Below, one piece after another: positions 1 to 7,713 of a DNA stretch of 64,000 bases. Position 1 is the stretch's first letter; each line of letters starts with the position of its first letter. The notes under the pieces were generated by a model, which worked only from the letters and a program-made list of their open reading frames with translations, was not told where the DNA came from and did no database searches. The DNA is from Enterococcus saccharolyticus subsp. saccharolyticus (GTDB lineage: Bacteria; Bacillota; Bacilli; Lactobacillales; Enterococcaceae): assembly GCF_029023825.1 (NCBI RefSeq), contig NZ_CP118957.1, positions 1,697,794 to 1,761,793 of the forward strand, read 5' to 3'. A program made the position numbers and the translations under genes.

Positions 1-124
1 TCCGACTTTCTTCTTCTTCTAAAACCCATTTATGCAACCAATTTTCAGGATCACCAAAGCTCATTGCACCTAAACAAATTCTTGAAACATCCATTCCTGT
101 ATTGCCTAATTTGACATATTTCAT
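1..124 (-). CDS. Aldo/keto reductase, N-terminal fragment (cut by window edge)
   Basis: The minus strand from 124 reads MKYVKLGNTGMDVSRICLGA and continues MSFGDPENW for 41 codons before the window ends. This is the start of an NADPH-dependent aldo/keto reductase: the family opens with a beta-hairpin and a first strand ending in LGxM/LGAMSFG. A strong SD (complement of ccctcct, 131-137) sits upstream. It lies just downstream of the MFS gene on the same strand, so it is probably the last gene of the flavodoxin-cupin-CMD-MFS redox cassette. The substrate cannot be inferred from this fragment. Confidence 0.85.
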   Translation of the reverse strand, partial: MKYVKLGNTGMDVSRICLGAMSFGDPENWLHKWVLEEEESR

Positions 125-135
125 TGAAATCCCTC

Positions 136-1302
136 CTAAATAGTCACCTTTTTATTAAAAAACGCTAGCATCAAGCCAATTCCACCTAATAAGATTCCAG
201 TAATCAGTATTTGATTACTCGCATGTTGATTTCCACTGAAAAAAGTGATCGCTTGTGACGCATAAGGTGCCAGTGTTGCCCCTAAGTTATACGCAACCAA
301 CACCACCGTTGTTCCAAATTTCGCCACTGCTTCTCCACCAGTTGTAAAGGTATGCATGAAATAGGGCATAATGTGTCGAAAAGCAAATCCTAACACCAAA
401 GAACATACCAATGTAAAAAATGCAGAAGTGGATAGATTCGTTAAAAAGATACTCATTCCCGCAATATTTGTTGCAATCGGCAATAACCAACGTTGCAAAT
501 AACGATACGTAATTCCAAAGACATTTCCTGCTAGAAAAGCACCTGTCGCAATGGCCGCAATCATATGACTGCCGTTTGTTGCATTGCCAATTCCTTGTTC
601 GATTAACAGTGGCGTAATTTGTAAATTGTAATTGATGAACAACAACACAATACAAAATAAAATACCACCTAATAAAATGGATTTCAGTTTTCGCCCTTTG
701 GTAATCGACACGTCCAACTTATCTTCCACCGGTCTTGTATTCAATCGTTCATTGGGAATCACCAACAAGACAAACAGAAAACTAACCATCGCAAAAGCAT
801 AGATTATCAACGATATTTCCCAATTCATTTTAACTAATTGTCCGACTGCAAGCGTCATAAAGATGCCACCTAAACCTTCACAGGCACTTTCTAAACCTAA
901 CGCTCTTGCTTTTTTTTGATTGTCTTTTTGAAATACGTGACTAATCATTTGAATCAACAAACGATTAAACAAACCAATGCCTAAGCCTAATAAACATCTT
1001 GAAAGAAACAGCCAAGCAAAACTCCCTTGATACCAAGCGGGTAGTGTGCCAAAAATCCCGACAATCATCAAACCTGTCAAAATTGTTTGTTTTTTTCCGA
1101 TATACTTTTCAAGTACACTAGTTAAAAAAACGCCAATAATCAAAAAGAACGATGGAATAGTAGTCAATAAGCCCACATAAATTGGATTGATTTCTGGAAA
1201 ACTTTTGGTAATCTCTGGAATATTCGCTGAAATAGCTGGTGCCGAATTAACAACTAAAGCCACTGATAGCAAAGCAATTAGTTTCATTGAAAAAAATCGC
1301 AT
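136..1302 (-). CDS. MFS family efflux transporter
   Basis: A hydrophobic protein of about 388 residues with roughly twelve membrane segments, typical of a drug-type (DHA1-like) major facilitator. After TM2 it has the loop LEKYIGKKQTILTGL, a variant of the MFS motif-A loop. The start is placed at the second of two adjacent ATGs (1302) because AAAGGAG lies 5 nt upstream; a longer reading frame to 1332 would start inside the previous gene's stop and swallow this SD. It follows the CMD-like gene and precedes the aldo/keto reductase on the same strand, suggesting export or uptake of a compound handled by the neighbouring redox enzymes. The substrate is unknown. Confidence 0.85.
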   Translation of the reverse strand: MRFFSMKLIALLSVALVVNSAPAISANIPEITKSFPEINPIYVGLLTTIPSFFLIIGVFLTSVLEKYIGKKQTILTGLMIVGIFGTLPAWYQGSFAWLFLSRCLLGLGIGLFNRLLIQMISHVFQKDNQKKARALGLESACEGLGGIFMTLAVGQLVKMNWEISLIIYAFAMVSFLFVLLVIPNERLNTRPVEDKLDVSITKGRKLKSILLGGILFCIVLLFINYNLQITPLLIEQGIGNATNGSHMIAAIATGAFLAGNVFGITYRYLQRWLLPIATNIAGMSIFLTNLSTSAFFTLVCSLVLGFAFRHIMPYFMHTFTTGGEAVAKFGTTVVLVAYNLGATLAPYASQAITFFSGNQHASNQILITGILLGGIGLMLAFFNKKVTI

Positions 1303-1331
1303 CATTTCTCCTTTATCATCGTATCGATTCA

Positions 1332-1652
1332 TTATTCACTCTCATCAAAAATTTCTTTCGCTAAGTTAAATGCCGACCACGCTTTTGGCCACCCAGCATA
1401 AAAAGCCAAATGGGTAATCAGTTCCACAATTTCTTCTTTGGTTACGCCATTTTGTTTGGCAATCGTCAAATGTGCTTCTAATTGGGGAACGCCTTGTGTT
1501 AATAGACTTGCCACTGTAATTAAACTACGGTCACGGAGAGACAATTGTTTTTCTCGATCCCATACCTCACCAAATAATACATCGTCATTTAAGGCCGCAA
1601 ATTGTGGGGAAAATTCGCCTAAATTATCTCTACCAGCCGTTTGTTTTGCCAT
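1332..1652 (-). CDS. Carboxymuconolactone decarboxylase family protein
   Basis: A 106-residue all-helical protein matching the small CMD/AhpD-like family: an N-terminal region with FGEVWDREKQLSLRDRSLIT, the helix VASLLTQGVPQLEAHLTIA, and the C-terminal helix ELITHLAFYAGWPKAWSA. It lacks the CxxC of AhpD, so the peroxidase-reductase role of that subgroup is unlikely. Members of this size are often found beside cupins and flavodoxins in Firmicutes redox cassettes, exactly as here. It sits between the cupin gene (upstream) and the MFS gene (downstream), probably co-transcribed. The reaction is unknown. Confidence 0.85.
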   Translation of the reverse strand: MAKQTAGRDNLGEFSPQFAALNDDVLFGEVWDREKQLSLRDRSLITVASLLTQGVPQLEAHLTIAKQNGVTKEEIVELITHLAFYAGWPKAWSAFNLAKEIFDESE

Positions 1653-1670
1653 CGTCTTTTTCCTTCTTTC

Positions 1671-2084
1671 TTATTTTTTTAAATTTGAATAGTGTTCATC
1701 TGAAACAGGTTCCAACCATTCAGGTCTTCCCGCAGTAATTGCCAAGTGTTCAAACCAACTATCTTCAGTAGCACCATGCCAATGTTTGACACCATCACGT
1801 GTCACAATGACATCACCTGCTTGTAAAAATTGCGCTTCTTTTCCTGCTTCTTGGTACCATCCTTCACCACCAGTCACTAATAGAATCTGAAATCCATCGT
1901 GATGAATATGCCAATTATTGCGACAACCGGGTTCAAAAGTCACATTCCCAACACCTACATTTAACGATGGATCAGCCACCAACGTTTTCAAATAACTTTG
2001 TCCTACAAAGTATGGTGCAAATGCGTCATTTTTTTCTCCACTTGGAAAAATCACACCATTTTTTACTTCTTCAAATTTTGCCAT
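1671..2084 (-). CDS. Cupin domain protein
   Basis: A 137-residue single-domain cupin. Motif 1 is NNWHIHHDGFQILLVTGGEG and motif 2 is GDVIVTRDGVKHWHGA, giving the His/His/Glu-or-Gln/His metal-ligand pattern of mononuclear metal cupins. The start is taken at MAKFEEV (2084) because a GGAGGAG SD precedes it at normal spacing; an ATG five codons upstream overlaps that SD. The gene is followed within 20 nt by the CMD-like gene and preceded by flavodoxin, so it is part of the same minus-strand cassette. Cupins of this kind act as dioxygenases, isomerases or small-molecule binders; which applies here is not visible. Confidence 0.85.
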   Translation of the reverse strand: MAKFEEVKNGVIFPSGEKNDAFAPYFVGQSYLKTLVADPSLNVGVGNVTFEPGCRNNWHIHHDGFQILLVTGGEGWYQEAGKEAQFLQAGDVIVTRDGVKHWHGATEDSWFEHLAITAGRPEWLEPVSDEHYSNLKK

Positions 2085-2106
2085 GTCTCTCTCCTCCATG
2101 ATTAAA

Positions 2107-2610
2107 TTATTGTACCAACCAATGTGAAATAGCGTTATCTGCTTTCTCCACTCTGGAACCTCTAACTGGTAAACCTAATTTGATAATCGCGTGAGGGCAC
2201 CTTTGCTTTAATTCGATGAGACTCAATCCAAACGCGCTTCCTTCGTGGGTACAAAATGGATAAATGATTTTCCCAGACATATCGACCGACTCTAAAAAAT
2301 GACTCACAACTTTAGGCATCGAACCACACCAATTGGGAAAACCTAAAAATAATGTATCAACATAATGCCAATCAATGGGTAATTCATAAAAAGCTGGTTT
2401 GAGATTTTCCAGCTTTTCTTGTTCGACCACATGGATGGTTTCTGTATAACTATAGGGATAAGGTATTTGGGGCCGAATTTCAAAAATAGGTGCCTGTAAT
2501 TGTTGACCAATTTTTTCTGCCAAAATTTCAGTATTTCCTTTGGTTAGTGGCGTGATTTGTCCATTCAAAAAGTTTTCATTTTTTCTAGAAAAATAGATTA
2601 TAACTGTCAT
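2107..2610 (-). CDS. Flavodoxin family protein
   Basis: A 167-residue flavodoxin-like protein. It starts with a beta strand (MTVIIYFSRKNENF), followed by the phosphate-binding loop region TKGNTEILAEKIG, and contains LFLGFPNWCGSMPKVVSHFL and PFCTHEGSAFG, hallmarks of the short flavodoxin group that binds FMN. It probably acts as a quinone or other reductase partner in the cytoplasm. SD GAGGTG lies 4 nt upstream of ATG. The first gene of the cassette flavodoxin-cupin-CMD-MFS-AKR; a terminator-like hairpin ends immediately before its SD (see separate feature). Confidence 0.85.
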   Translation of the reverse strand: MTVIIYFSRKNENFLNGQITPLTKGNTEILAEKIGQQLQAPIFEIRPQIPYPYSYTETIHVVEQEKLENLKPAFYELPIDWHYVDTLFLGFPNWCGSMPKVVSHFLESVDMSGKIIYPFCTHEGSAFGLSLIELKQRCPHAIIKLGLPVRGSRVEKADNAISHWLVQ

Positions 2611-2626
2611 TTTCTCACCTCAAAAA

Positions 2627-2671
2627 AGCTGTACCATTTACTCGAACGACTTACAAGTTCATGGTACAGCT
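2627..2671. terminator. Perfect 11-bp hairpin directly before the flavodoxin SD
   Basis: AGCTGTACCAT (2627-2637) pairs with ATGGTACAGCT (2661-2671). On the minus strand it is followed by six T residues and then, within a few bases, the flavodoxin SD; on the plus strand it is also followed by CTTTTT. It can terminate the lysR transcript and, by its position, could act as an attenuator for the redox cassette. Confidence 0.7.
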
Positions 2672-2708
2672 CTTTTTATTTTCCGTCCAATACCTATTAA
2701 GCTTCGTT

Positions 2709-3590
2709 TCATGCCTTCAAAGCATGTTCAATTTTCTTAATAAATGTTCGTACGGTTGCACTAAGGATACCTTCTTTTTTCCAGACAAGGACACAATTAG
2801 TCGTCATTTCTGGCACAAACGGTAAAAATTTAATCTTATTTTTGCGCTCTGCGACAGCTCCTTTAATTGCGATTGCAGCCCCGACTTTATTTTCAACAAG
2901 TGAAATGACATTAAAGATTAAATTGTATTTACCAATAATCGTTAGTGCCTCTTCGTCAAATCCACCCCACGAACAAAACATCGTGCGCACTTCTTTGCGA
3001 CTTGAACAAATTAATGGCATTCCTAAAACATCTTCTGCCGAAACAGTTTCTCGATGAGTCAAAAAGTGTTCCGTTGAAACTAATAATCCCCAAATTTCTT
3101 TTTCAGGTAAGATTAATTTGTGGTATTTTTCGATGGGAGCGGGTTCGATTAATACCGCCATATCTAACAATCCTTTATCTAATTTTTCGATAATATCATT
3201 ACTCGTTCCACTAAAAATAGTGAACGTCACTTGTGGATGATCTGCAATCATTTCTTCCAACATTTCTGCTAAAAAATGTGAACTTTCCGCTTCTACACAA
3301 CCAATAGAAATTTGACCATTTAAAATCGTCTGTTGGTAGTTGGCAAGTTCTTGTTCCGTTTTTTCATTCAACGTCAAAATTTCTTCTGCTCTTTTTTTCA
3401 AAAACAAGCCTGATTCTGTCAGATACAATTTTTTATTTTGACGGACAAACAACGTCATTTGCAAACTTTCTTCAAAATCACGAATCTGACGACTTAATGT
3501 TGGTTGCGTGATGTGCAATTTTTTTGCTGCTTGGGTAATATTCTGTTCTTCTGCAACGGTTAGAAAGTATTTTAACATTCTAATTTCCAT
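2709..3590 (-). CDS. LysR family transcriptional regulator
   Basis: A 293-residue LysR-type regulator. The N-terminal winged helix-turn-helix is clear (MLKYFLTVAEEQNITQAAKK, then LHITQPTLSRQIRDFEESLQ), followed by a linker helix and a periplasmic-binding-protein-like effector domain from about residue 90. SD AGGAG lies upstream of ATG. It is 13 nt downstream of the histidine phosphatase and upstream of the flavodoxin cassette, separated from it by a hairpin. LysR proteins usually control the adjacent operon; the cassette it precedes is the likely target, although both are on the same strand rather than divergent. Confidence 0.9.
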   Translation of the reverse strand: MEIRMLKYFLTVAEEQNITQAAKKLHITQPTLSRQIRDFEESLQMTLFVRQNKKLYLTESGLFLKKRAEEILTLNEKTEQELANYQQTILNGQISIGCVEAESSHFLAEMLEEMIADHPQVTFTIFSGTSNDIIEKLDKGLLDMAVLIEPAPIEKYHKLILPEKEIWGLLVSTEHFLTHRETVSAEDVLGMPLICSSRKEVRTMFCSWGGFDEEALTIIGKYNLIFNVISLVENKVGAAIAIKGAVAERKNKIKFLPFVPEMTTNCVLVWKKEGILSATVRTFIKKIEHALKA

Positions 3591-3603
3591 TCATCAGACT
3601 CCT

Positions 3604-4185
3604 TTAGTTTAAATGAGCGAAATCATGATTAATAATTTCCAATAATTCGAACGTTTCATCTTCATGATACGCAAACTTTAAAATACAGCAATTGCTAATT
3701 TTATTTGAATCAATTTGACTTGTATGACTCCAATAACGCATAAAATGGCGACAAGATGCACCATGTGAGACCGCTAAAATCGTCTGGCCTTTTGTCGTGC
3801 GCATGAGTTGTGCGATTGTTTCAGCGACACGATTTCTTAAATCAACTTCTCGTTCGCCACCGAATGGAACAAAAAAATCACCATAGGGCAATGCAGGATT
3901 CAAAAATTCTGGTTCGCCTTCAAAACGGCCAAAATTCCATTCTTTTAATCCCTTTAAACGTGTATAAGGAATATCTGTGATACATTCCAATGTATCTGAC
4001 GTTCGTTCTAAGGTTGAGCAATAGGCATCATCAAAAACAATCTGATTTTCTTTAAAATAATCGCCCGCAATTTTTGCCTGCTCGATTCCTTTAGTCGTTA
4101 GCGGAGAATCACACCAACCTTGAATTTTATGCAACTGATTAAACAATGTTTCACCATGTCGCATCAAATATAATACCTTCTTCAT
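3604..4185 (-). CDS. Histidine phosphatase family protein (phosphoglycerate mutase-like)
   Basis: A 193-residue member of the histidine phosphatase superfamily. The catalytic motif is LMRHGETLFN near residue 9 (phosphohistidine), with the conserved arginine/glutamate region LERTSDTLECI and the second catalytic histidine in ILAVSHGASCRHFMRYW. Length and motifs fit the small cofactor-dependent phosphatases rather than glycolytic PGAM. The conserved WNFGRFEGE segment is also typical. It is the first gene of a short minus-strand unit with lysR 13 nt behind it. The substrate cannot be told from sequence. Confidence 0.85.
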   Translation of the reverse strand: MKKVLYLMRHGETLFNQLHKIQGWCDSPLTTKGIEQAKIAGDYFKENQIVFDDAYCSTLERTSDTLECITDIPYTRLKGLKEWNFGRFEGEPEFLNPALPYGDFFVPFGGEREVDLRNRVAETIAQLMRTTKGQTILAVSHGASCRHFMRYWSHTSQIDSNKISNCCILKFAYHEDETFELLEIINHDFAHLN

Positions 4186-4202
4186 TTTATCACCTCATCA
4201 TT

Positions 4203-4208
4203 ATTATA
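4203..4208 (-). promoter_or_regulatory. Candidate -10 (TATAAT) for the histidine phosphatase-lysR unit
   Basis: Minus-strand TATAAT lies 18 nt upstream of the phosphatase start. No good -35 at 17 nt is visible, so this is a weak call. Confidence 0.4.
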
Positions 4209-4263
4209 CATGTGAAAGTACACTTTAAGACAAGAAGAAAAATGAAATGATTGTTTATTTTAA

Positions 4264-4320
4264 TTGACAACTAGTCAGTCACGCTATATAGCTAAGATAT
4301 ACAATTAGACTGACTAGTTG
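4264..4320 (+). promoter_or_regulatory. padR promoter embedded in a 13-bp inverted-repeat operator
   Basis: TTGACA (4264-4269) forms a consensus -35, with TATAGC (4287-4292, 17-nt spacer) or TATATA (4285-4290) as -10. A perfect inverted repeat, CAACTAGTCAGTC (4268-4280) and GACTGACTAGTTG (4308-4320), overlaps the -35 and the transcript start. Its position is what an autorepressor would need, so PadR is the likely ligand. Confidence 0.75.
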
Positions 4321-4344
4321 AACTACACAAAGTGAGGTGACGTT

Positions 4345-4677
4345 ATGAAAAGTAATCAATTACCTTTAACTGAAACGGTTTTTTATTTGTTAATTGCTTT
4401 TTCTGAACCTATCTATGGCTACTTGGCAATCAAAAAAATTGAAGAATTGAGTCAAAGAGAGGTTCGAATAGCTGCCGGTACAATGTATGGTGCTATTGAA
4501 AATTTTCTTAAATTAGATATGTTGCAACAACTATCTTCTAACAATGAGCGCAGAAAAATATATCAGACGACAAAATATGGCAAACAAATTTTGGAAGCAG
4601 AAGTGTTAAGAATGCAACATTGTATCAATATATTTGATTCAAATAATAGGGGTGAAAAAAATGAAGAGACAATTTAA
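4345..4677 (+). CDS. PadR family transcriptional regulator
   Basis: A 110-residue PadR-type winged-helix regulator: TETVFYLLIAFSEPIYGYLA, then IAAGTMYGAIENFLKLDMLQ (recognition helix region) and a beta-wing with ERRKIYQTTKYGKQILEAE. The C-terminal dimerisation helix is short, as in PadR-s1 proteins. SD GAGGTGACGTT precedes ATG. The following gene encodes a DUF2812 protein; PadR-DUF2812 pairs are common in Firmicutes and the regulator normally represses its own operon. The perfect palindrome upstream supports autoregulation. Confidence 0.9.
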   Translation: MKSNQLPLTETVFYLLIAFSEPIYGYLAIKKIEELSQREVRIAAGTMYGAIENFLKLDMLQQLSSNNERRKIYQTTKYGKQILEAEVLRMQHCINIFDSNNRGEKNEETI

Positions 4678-5293
4678 GTTTTTCTTATCGTTAGAAAAAG
4701 AGGAACGGTGGTTAAATAAAGAACTTGCCAAAGGTTGGCAACTTGTTGATGGCACGACAGGGTATACGTTTGAACAATCTACGCCAACTCACAGAATCAT
4801 CCAATTAGATTACCGTAAGTTTCCTACAAAAGATGCGTTTGAAGAATATGTCCTATTTATGTCAGACAGCGGCTGACAACATATCCGGGGTTCTAAAAAT
4901 AGTGGCAAACAATATTTTATTGGTTCTAGTTCTCAAAATCATGAAATATTTTCAGATAATGAGTCCAAAATCGAACGGGAGAAAAGAAACCGAAATGCTT
5001 TACTTGGTTCGCTTGCTATTTTTATTGCACTATTCATTATCTTTCGAACGTCAAATAATACGGCTATCGATTTTACGCTATTGACACATCCACAAAAAGC
5101 CTTCTTAACACCTGGATTATGGAATGCAACTGGCAAAGATTTTATCTTTTCTTTCTTATTTGAACTTCCCTTTGCATTCGCTCGCTTTTTGGCTGTGGGT
5201 AGTATCCCCTTGATAATTATCATCCTGACTATCTTAATAATCCAAAGACAACTAGTTATCCGCCACTATAAAAACGCTGAAATAAAATTTTAA
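4661..5293 (+). pseudogene. DUF2812 membrane protein gene interrupted by an in-frame TGA
   Basis: Starting at ATG 4661 (SD AGGGGTG) the frame reads MKRQFKFFLSLEKEERWLNK and a typical DUF2812 soluble domain (KGWQLVDGTTGYTFEQ, LDYRKF), then hits TGA at 4874-4876 (codon 72). The same frame continues without further stops to 5293: QHIRGSKNSGKQYFIGS, then two membrane segments (ALLGSLAIFIALFIIF and FLAVGSIPLIIIILTILI). Family members carry a Trp in an SGW or AGW motif at this point, so a single TGG-to-TGA change explains the break. Without the stop the product would be 210 residues, normal for the family. Either a recent nonsense mutation, a sequencing error or, less likely, readthrough. Confidence 0.85.
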
Positions 5294-5300
5294 ATATACA

Positions 5301-5336
5301 AAAAAACTGCCACTGCTAGAAAGTGACAGTTTTTTT
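5301..5336. terminator. Bidirectional terminator between DUF2812 gene and Cof hydrolase
   Basis: AAAAAACTGCCACT (5301-5314) pairs with AGTGACAGTTTTTT (from 5322), with one mismatch, flanked by A and T runs. It serves both convergent genes. Confidence 0.85.
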
Positions 5337-5383
5337 CGCACTCTATTGGACTGACATCAGTTTTTTCAAAATAATTTTTCGCT

Positions 5384-6223
5384 TCAATATAAATGCAGTT
5401 CCTCTAAAGCACTTGCTATACCACCTTCATCGTGTGTAAGTGTCACAATATCTGCAGCCTCTTTTAAAACAGCTTGCGCATTGCCTATCGCAATACGAAG
5501 TTCAACTGCTTCAAACATCGATAAATCATTATGCCCGTCGCCAAATGCAATGGTGTCACATTTTTCTTTTTTTAGATACTGAATAACGGTTTCAATGGCT
5601 ATTTTTTTAGTAATATTTTTGATACCAATCTCTCCACTATCTGGACCAAAAATAGGAACGGTACTTCGTAACATATAGAACTCACCATCATATTTCTCAT
5701 GAATTTTTTCATAAGGCACTGTCTGATTTACAAAAGAAACCTTATTAACGTCTTCATAATCAATTTGTGTGTGATCTTCAATTAAAAGATCTAAAAACCA
5801 AGTAATATCTTGTAATTTTGTTTGTCCTTCAATTGAGTCTTTTGGCGTTCCATTTAACACTAAGCTTTGTAACTTCTGTTTAAGATTTTTACTAGCAAAT
5901 AATCCTTGATTCGATTCTAAATAATACTCTACTGCATTTTCTTCAAGAAAAGTGACGATTTTTTTTAGTTCAATAGCATCAAAAACTTCATGTAAAATAA
6001 TTTCACCATCAACTTCGCAATAACCACCACCGGCACCAATCATACCTCTAATTAGTAAGTTGAACACTTCTTCAGGAATTTCCGCTTTTGAACGCTCGGT
6101 ACATAAAAAGAAATCGTGACTATTTTCATACGTTTTTATAATTGCTTGTTTCGCACTTTCGGGTACTCTTCCTGCCTCATTACACAACGTTCCATCAACA
6201 TCTAAAAAAATTATTTTTCCCAA
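5384..6223 (-). CDS. Cof-type HAD hydrolase
   Basis: A 279-residue haloacid dehalogenase-superfamily phosphatase of the Cof/YkrA type. Motif I is IFLDVDGTLCNE (nucleophile Asp8), and motif IV is AFGDGHNDLSMFEAVEL near residue 228, both diagnostic. The large alpha/beta cap between them (about residues 80-190) is the type-IIB cap. These enzymes dephosphorylate sugar phosphates or flavin/PLP cofactors in the cytoplasm; specificity is not readable. SD is AAGGAGG. It stands alone, convergent with the DUF2812 gene. Confidence 0.9.
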   Translation of the reverse strand: MGKIIFLDVDGTLCNEAGRVPESAKQAIIKTYENSHDFFLCTERSKAEIPEEVFNLLIRGMIGAGGGYCEVDGEIILHEVFDAIELKKIVTFLEENAVEYYLESNQGLFASKNLKQKLQSLVLNGTPKDSIEGQTKLQDITWFLDLLIEDHTQIDYEDVNKVSFVNQTVPYEKIHEKYDGEFYMLRSTVPIFGPDSGEIGIKNITKKIAIETVIQYLKKEKCDTIAFGDGHNDLSMFEAVELRIAIGNAQAVLKEAADIVTLTHDEGGIASALEELHLY

Positions 6224-6322
6224 TATTCCTCCTTATCTAAACAAAAATTCAAACACATTTATTATCTTTAGTAGCAACATAAACACTAGTAATATCATCT
6301 AAAATAGTAGCTAATTGTAAAT

Positions 6323-6364
6323 AAAAAGCTGAAATCTTGCATCACAAAGATTCCAGCTTTTTTC
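6323..6364 (-). terminator. Terminator of tRNA-Arg
   Basis: The arms AAAAAGCTGgAATCTT and AAGATTtCAGCTTTTT (minus sense) form a long hairpin with a T run, beginning 3 nt after the tRNA discriminator base. Confidence 0.85.
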
Positions 6365-6367
6365 TAA

Positions 6368-6439
6368 CGTCCCCTGCCGGAATTGAACCAGCAACTAAGT
6401 CTTAGGAGGACCTTGTTATATCCATTTAACTAAGAGGAC
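6368..6439 (-). tRNA. tRNA-Arg (anticodon CCT)
   Basis: The minus strand folds into a complete cloverleaf: acceptor GTCCTCT with AGGGGAC, D stem GTTA/TAAC with GG in the loop, anticodon stem AGGTC/GACTT around the loop CTCCTAA (anticodon CCT, decoding AGG), and T arm GCTGG-TTCAATT-CCGGC. Discriminator base is G and CCA is not encoded. It is a single tRNA gene flanked by two hairpins. Confidence 0.95.
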
Positions 6440-6459
6440 GAGTGACAAAAAGTCTGTTA

Positions 6460-6507
6460 TTATTTTATCGCTAACCTTCCAAAAACGCAAGGTTAGCGAT
6501 AAAATAA
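6460..6507 (-). terminator. 19-bp perfect hairpin downstream of the eis-like gene
   Basis: TTATTTTATCGCTAACCTT (6460-6478) and AAGGTTAGCGATAAAATAA (6489-6507) are perfect inverted repeats with a 10-nt loop, starting 4 nt after the acetyltransferase stop. On the minus strand T-rich sequence follows. It overlaps the likely tRNA-Arg promoter. Confidence 0.75.
6462..6490 (-). promoter_or_regulatory. Candidate tRNA-Arg promoter inside the hairpin
   Basis: Minus-strand TTGCGT (6485-6490) and TAAAAT (6462-6467) are separated by exactly 17 nt, placing the start about 16 nt upstream of the tRNA. The -35 is only a partial match. Confidence 0.5.
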
Positions 6508-6511
6508 CTTC

Positions 6512-7663
6512 TTAGAAATAATCTTCTAAAACAGGCGTTTCTTTCGGTAAAATCGCTTCAATCACAGGCATCAATTTTTCATCCACTGTTACTTCATTGA
6601 AAAAGACGAGCTGTTGTAAAGATTGATAACCTAAAAATAGTTGCGTAAATCGTTGCACAGAAAGGGTTAAAGTCGGTAGCTTGGTTTTCGCTACTTTATT
6701 TATGGTTCCATCTGTATTGATTTCAAAAATTCCTTCGTTCCATGAAGCATAGCTGTCTTCAGGGATCTGAATCGCAAATGATTCTTGTAAGTTATCAAAT
6801 GGATAAATGGTTAAAAATGCTTCTACATCAACAATACGTACCATCATTTCTGGACGAATCGTCGCATTGACAAGTGGTTTTTCTTGTAAAAAGAACGCAC
6901 TATTTTTATTATATCCTTGTTCGTAACGAATTTCACTCACTGACTCTTTATGTGTCGCAATATAACGATTTAGCGCATGATATGCATGACCACTCAAGAC
7001 TTCCCATTCTGCACAATGGAATTTCCCATTTAGAATTTGATAAACTAAATAGCCTTCTGCCATTCCTGCTTCATTGTAATAAATCGCAAAATAATACGGG
7101 CGCTGAATACGGAATTTATAGTCATACCACCAGTCTTCTCTTTGTAAACCACCATGTTTGTTACGGTTAGAGGCTTGATAGACTGTTTTGATGTCTACTT
7201 TCGCATCTTCCCATGTTTGACGACGAATTTTCCCTGGCACCCGTTTACTATCTGGCCATTTACGACTTGGAACATCATAAGCAATTCGTTCAAAAATTAG
7301 TTCGTAGCCGTAGCGACGATAAAAGGGATATGAAAATGGTGCCAGATAAGAAAACAGAACCTTATTTTCTTTGCAGTCATTTAAAATATCCGTCATCAAC
7401 TGATCAATCCGTCCTTCACCGCGATAACTTGGATCAGAAGAAACAAATCCAACACCCGCCATTTCGAATACTTGATTAAAAAATTGGACTTTTAAGGGCG
7501 TGGCAAGAATCTGACTGGCTAAGGTTTCACCATCATATGACCCATAATGTTTGGAATGTTCCACAATGTAGTTTAAACGATTTTTATATTCTTCACTTTG
7601 ATTAAATTGAAACGCATAGTGGGCAAGTTGATAGATTGCTTCTGCTTTCGTTGTTTCTTGCAT
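6512..7663 (-). CDS. Eis-like GNAT N-acetyltransferase
   Basis: A 383-residue protein with the three-part Eis architecture: an N-terminal GNAT domain (MAGVGFVSSDPSYRGEGRID holds the acetyl-CoA loop, R/Q-x-x-G-x-G/A variant), a second GNAT-like domain (IRRQTWEDAKVDI to about 280) and a C-terminal SCP2-like domain (SFAIQIPEDSYASWNEGIFE, LSVQRFTQLFLGYQSL). The chain ends in YF with a free carboxylate, which in Eis enzymes acts as the general acid. The family acetylates amines, including aminoglycosides in some species, but that cannot be claimed here. A GGGGGG SD precedes ATG. It lies downstream of the broken PTS locus, separated by a terminator. Confidence 0.85.
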   Translation of the reverse strand: MQETTKAEAIYQLAHYAFQFNQSEEYKNRLNYIVEHSKHYGSYDGETLASQILATPLKVQFFNQVFEMAGVGFVSSDPSYRGEGRIDQLMTDILNDCKENKVLFSYLAPFSYPFYRRYGYELIFERIAYDVPSRKWPDSKRVPGKIRRQTWEDAKVDIKTVYQASNRNKHGGLQREDWWYDYKFRIQRPYYFAIYYNEAGMAEGYLVYQILNGKFHCAEWEVLSGHAYHALNRYIATHKESVSEIRYEQGYNKNSAFFLQEKPLVNATIRPEMMVRIVDVEAFLTIYPFDNLQESFAIQIPEDSYASWNEGIFEINTDGTINKVAKTKLPTLTLSVQRFTQLFLGYQSLQQLVFFNEVTVDEKLMPVIEAILPKETPVLEDYF

Positions 7664-7689
7664 TGATTTCCCCCCTCATTAAAAATGAA

Positions 7690-7713
7690 AAAAGAGTCCG
7701 TGTTGACTCTTTT
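7690..7713 (-). terminator. Terminator of the PTS operon remnant
   Basis: AAAAGAGTC and GACTCTTTT (minus sense) enclose the 6-nt loop AACACG and run into a T tract. It overlaps the DUF3284 stop codon. Confidence 0.85.
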
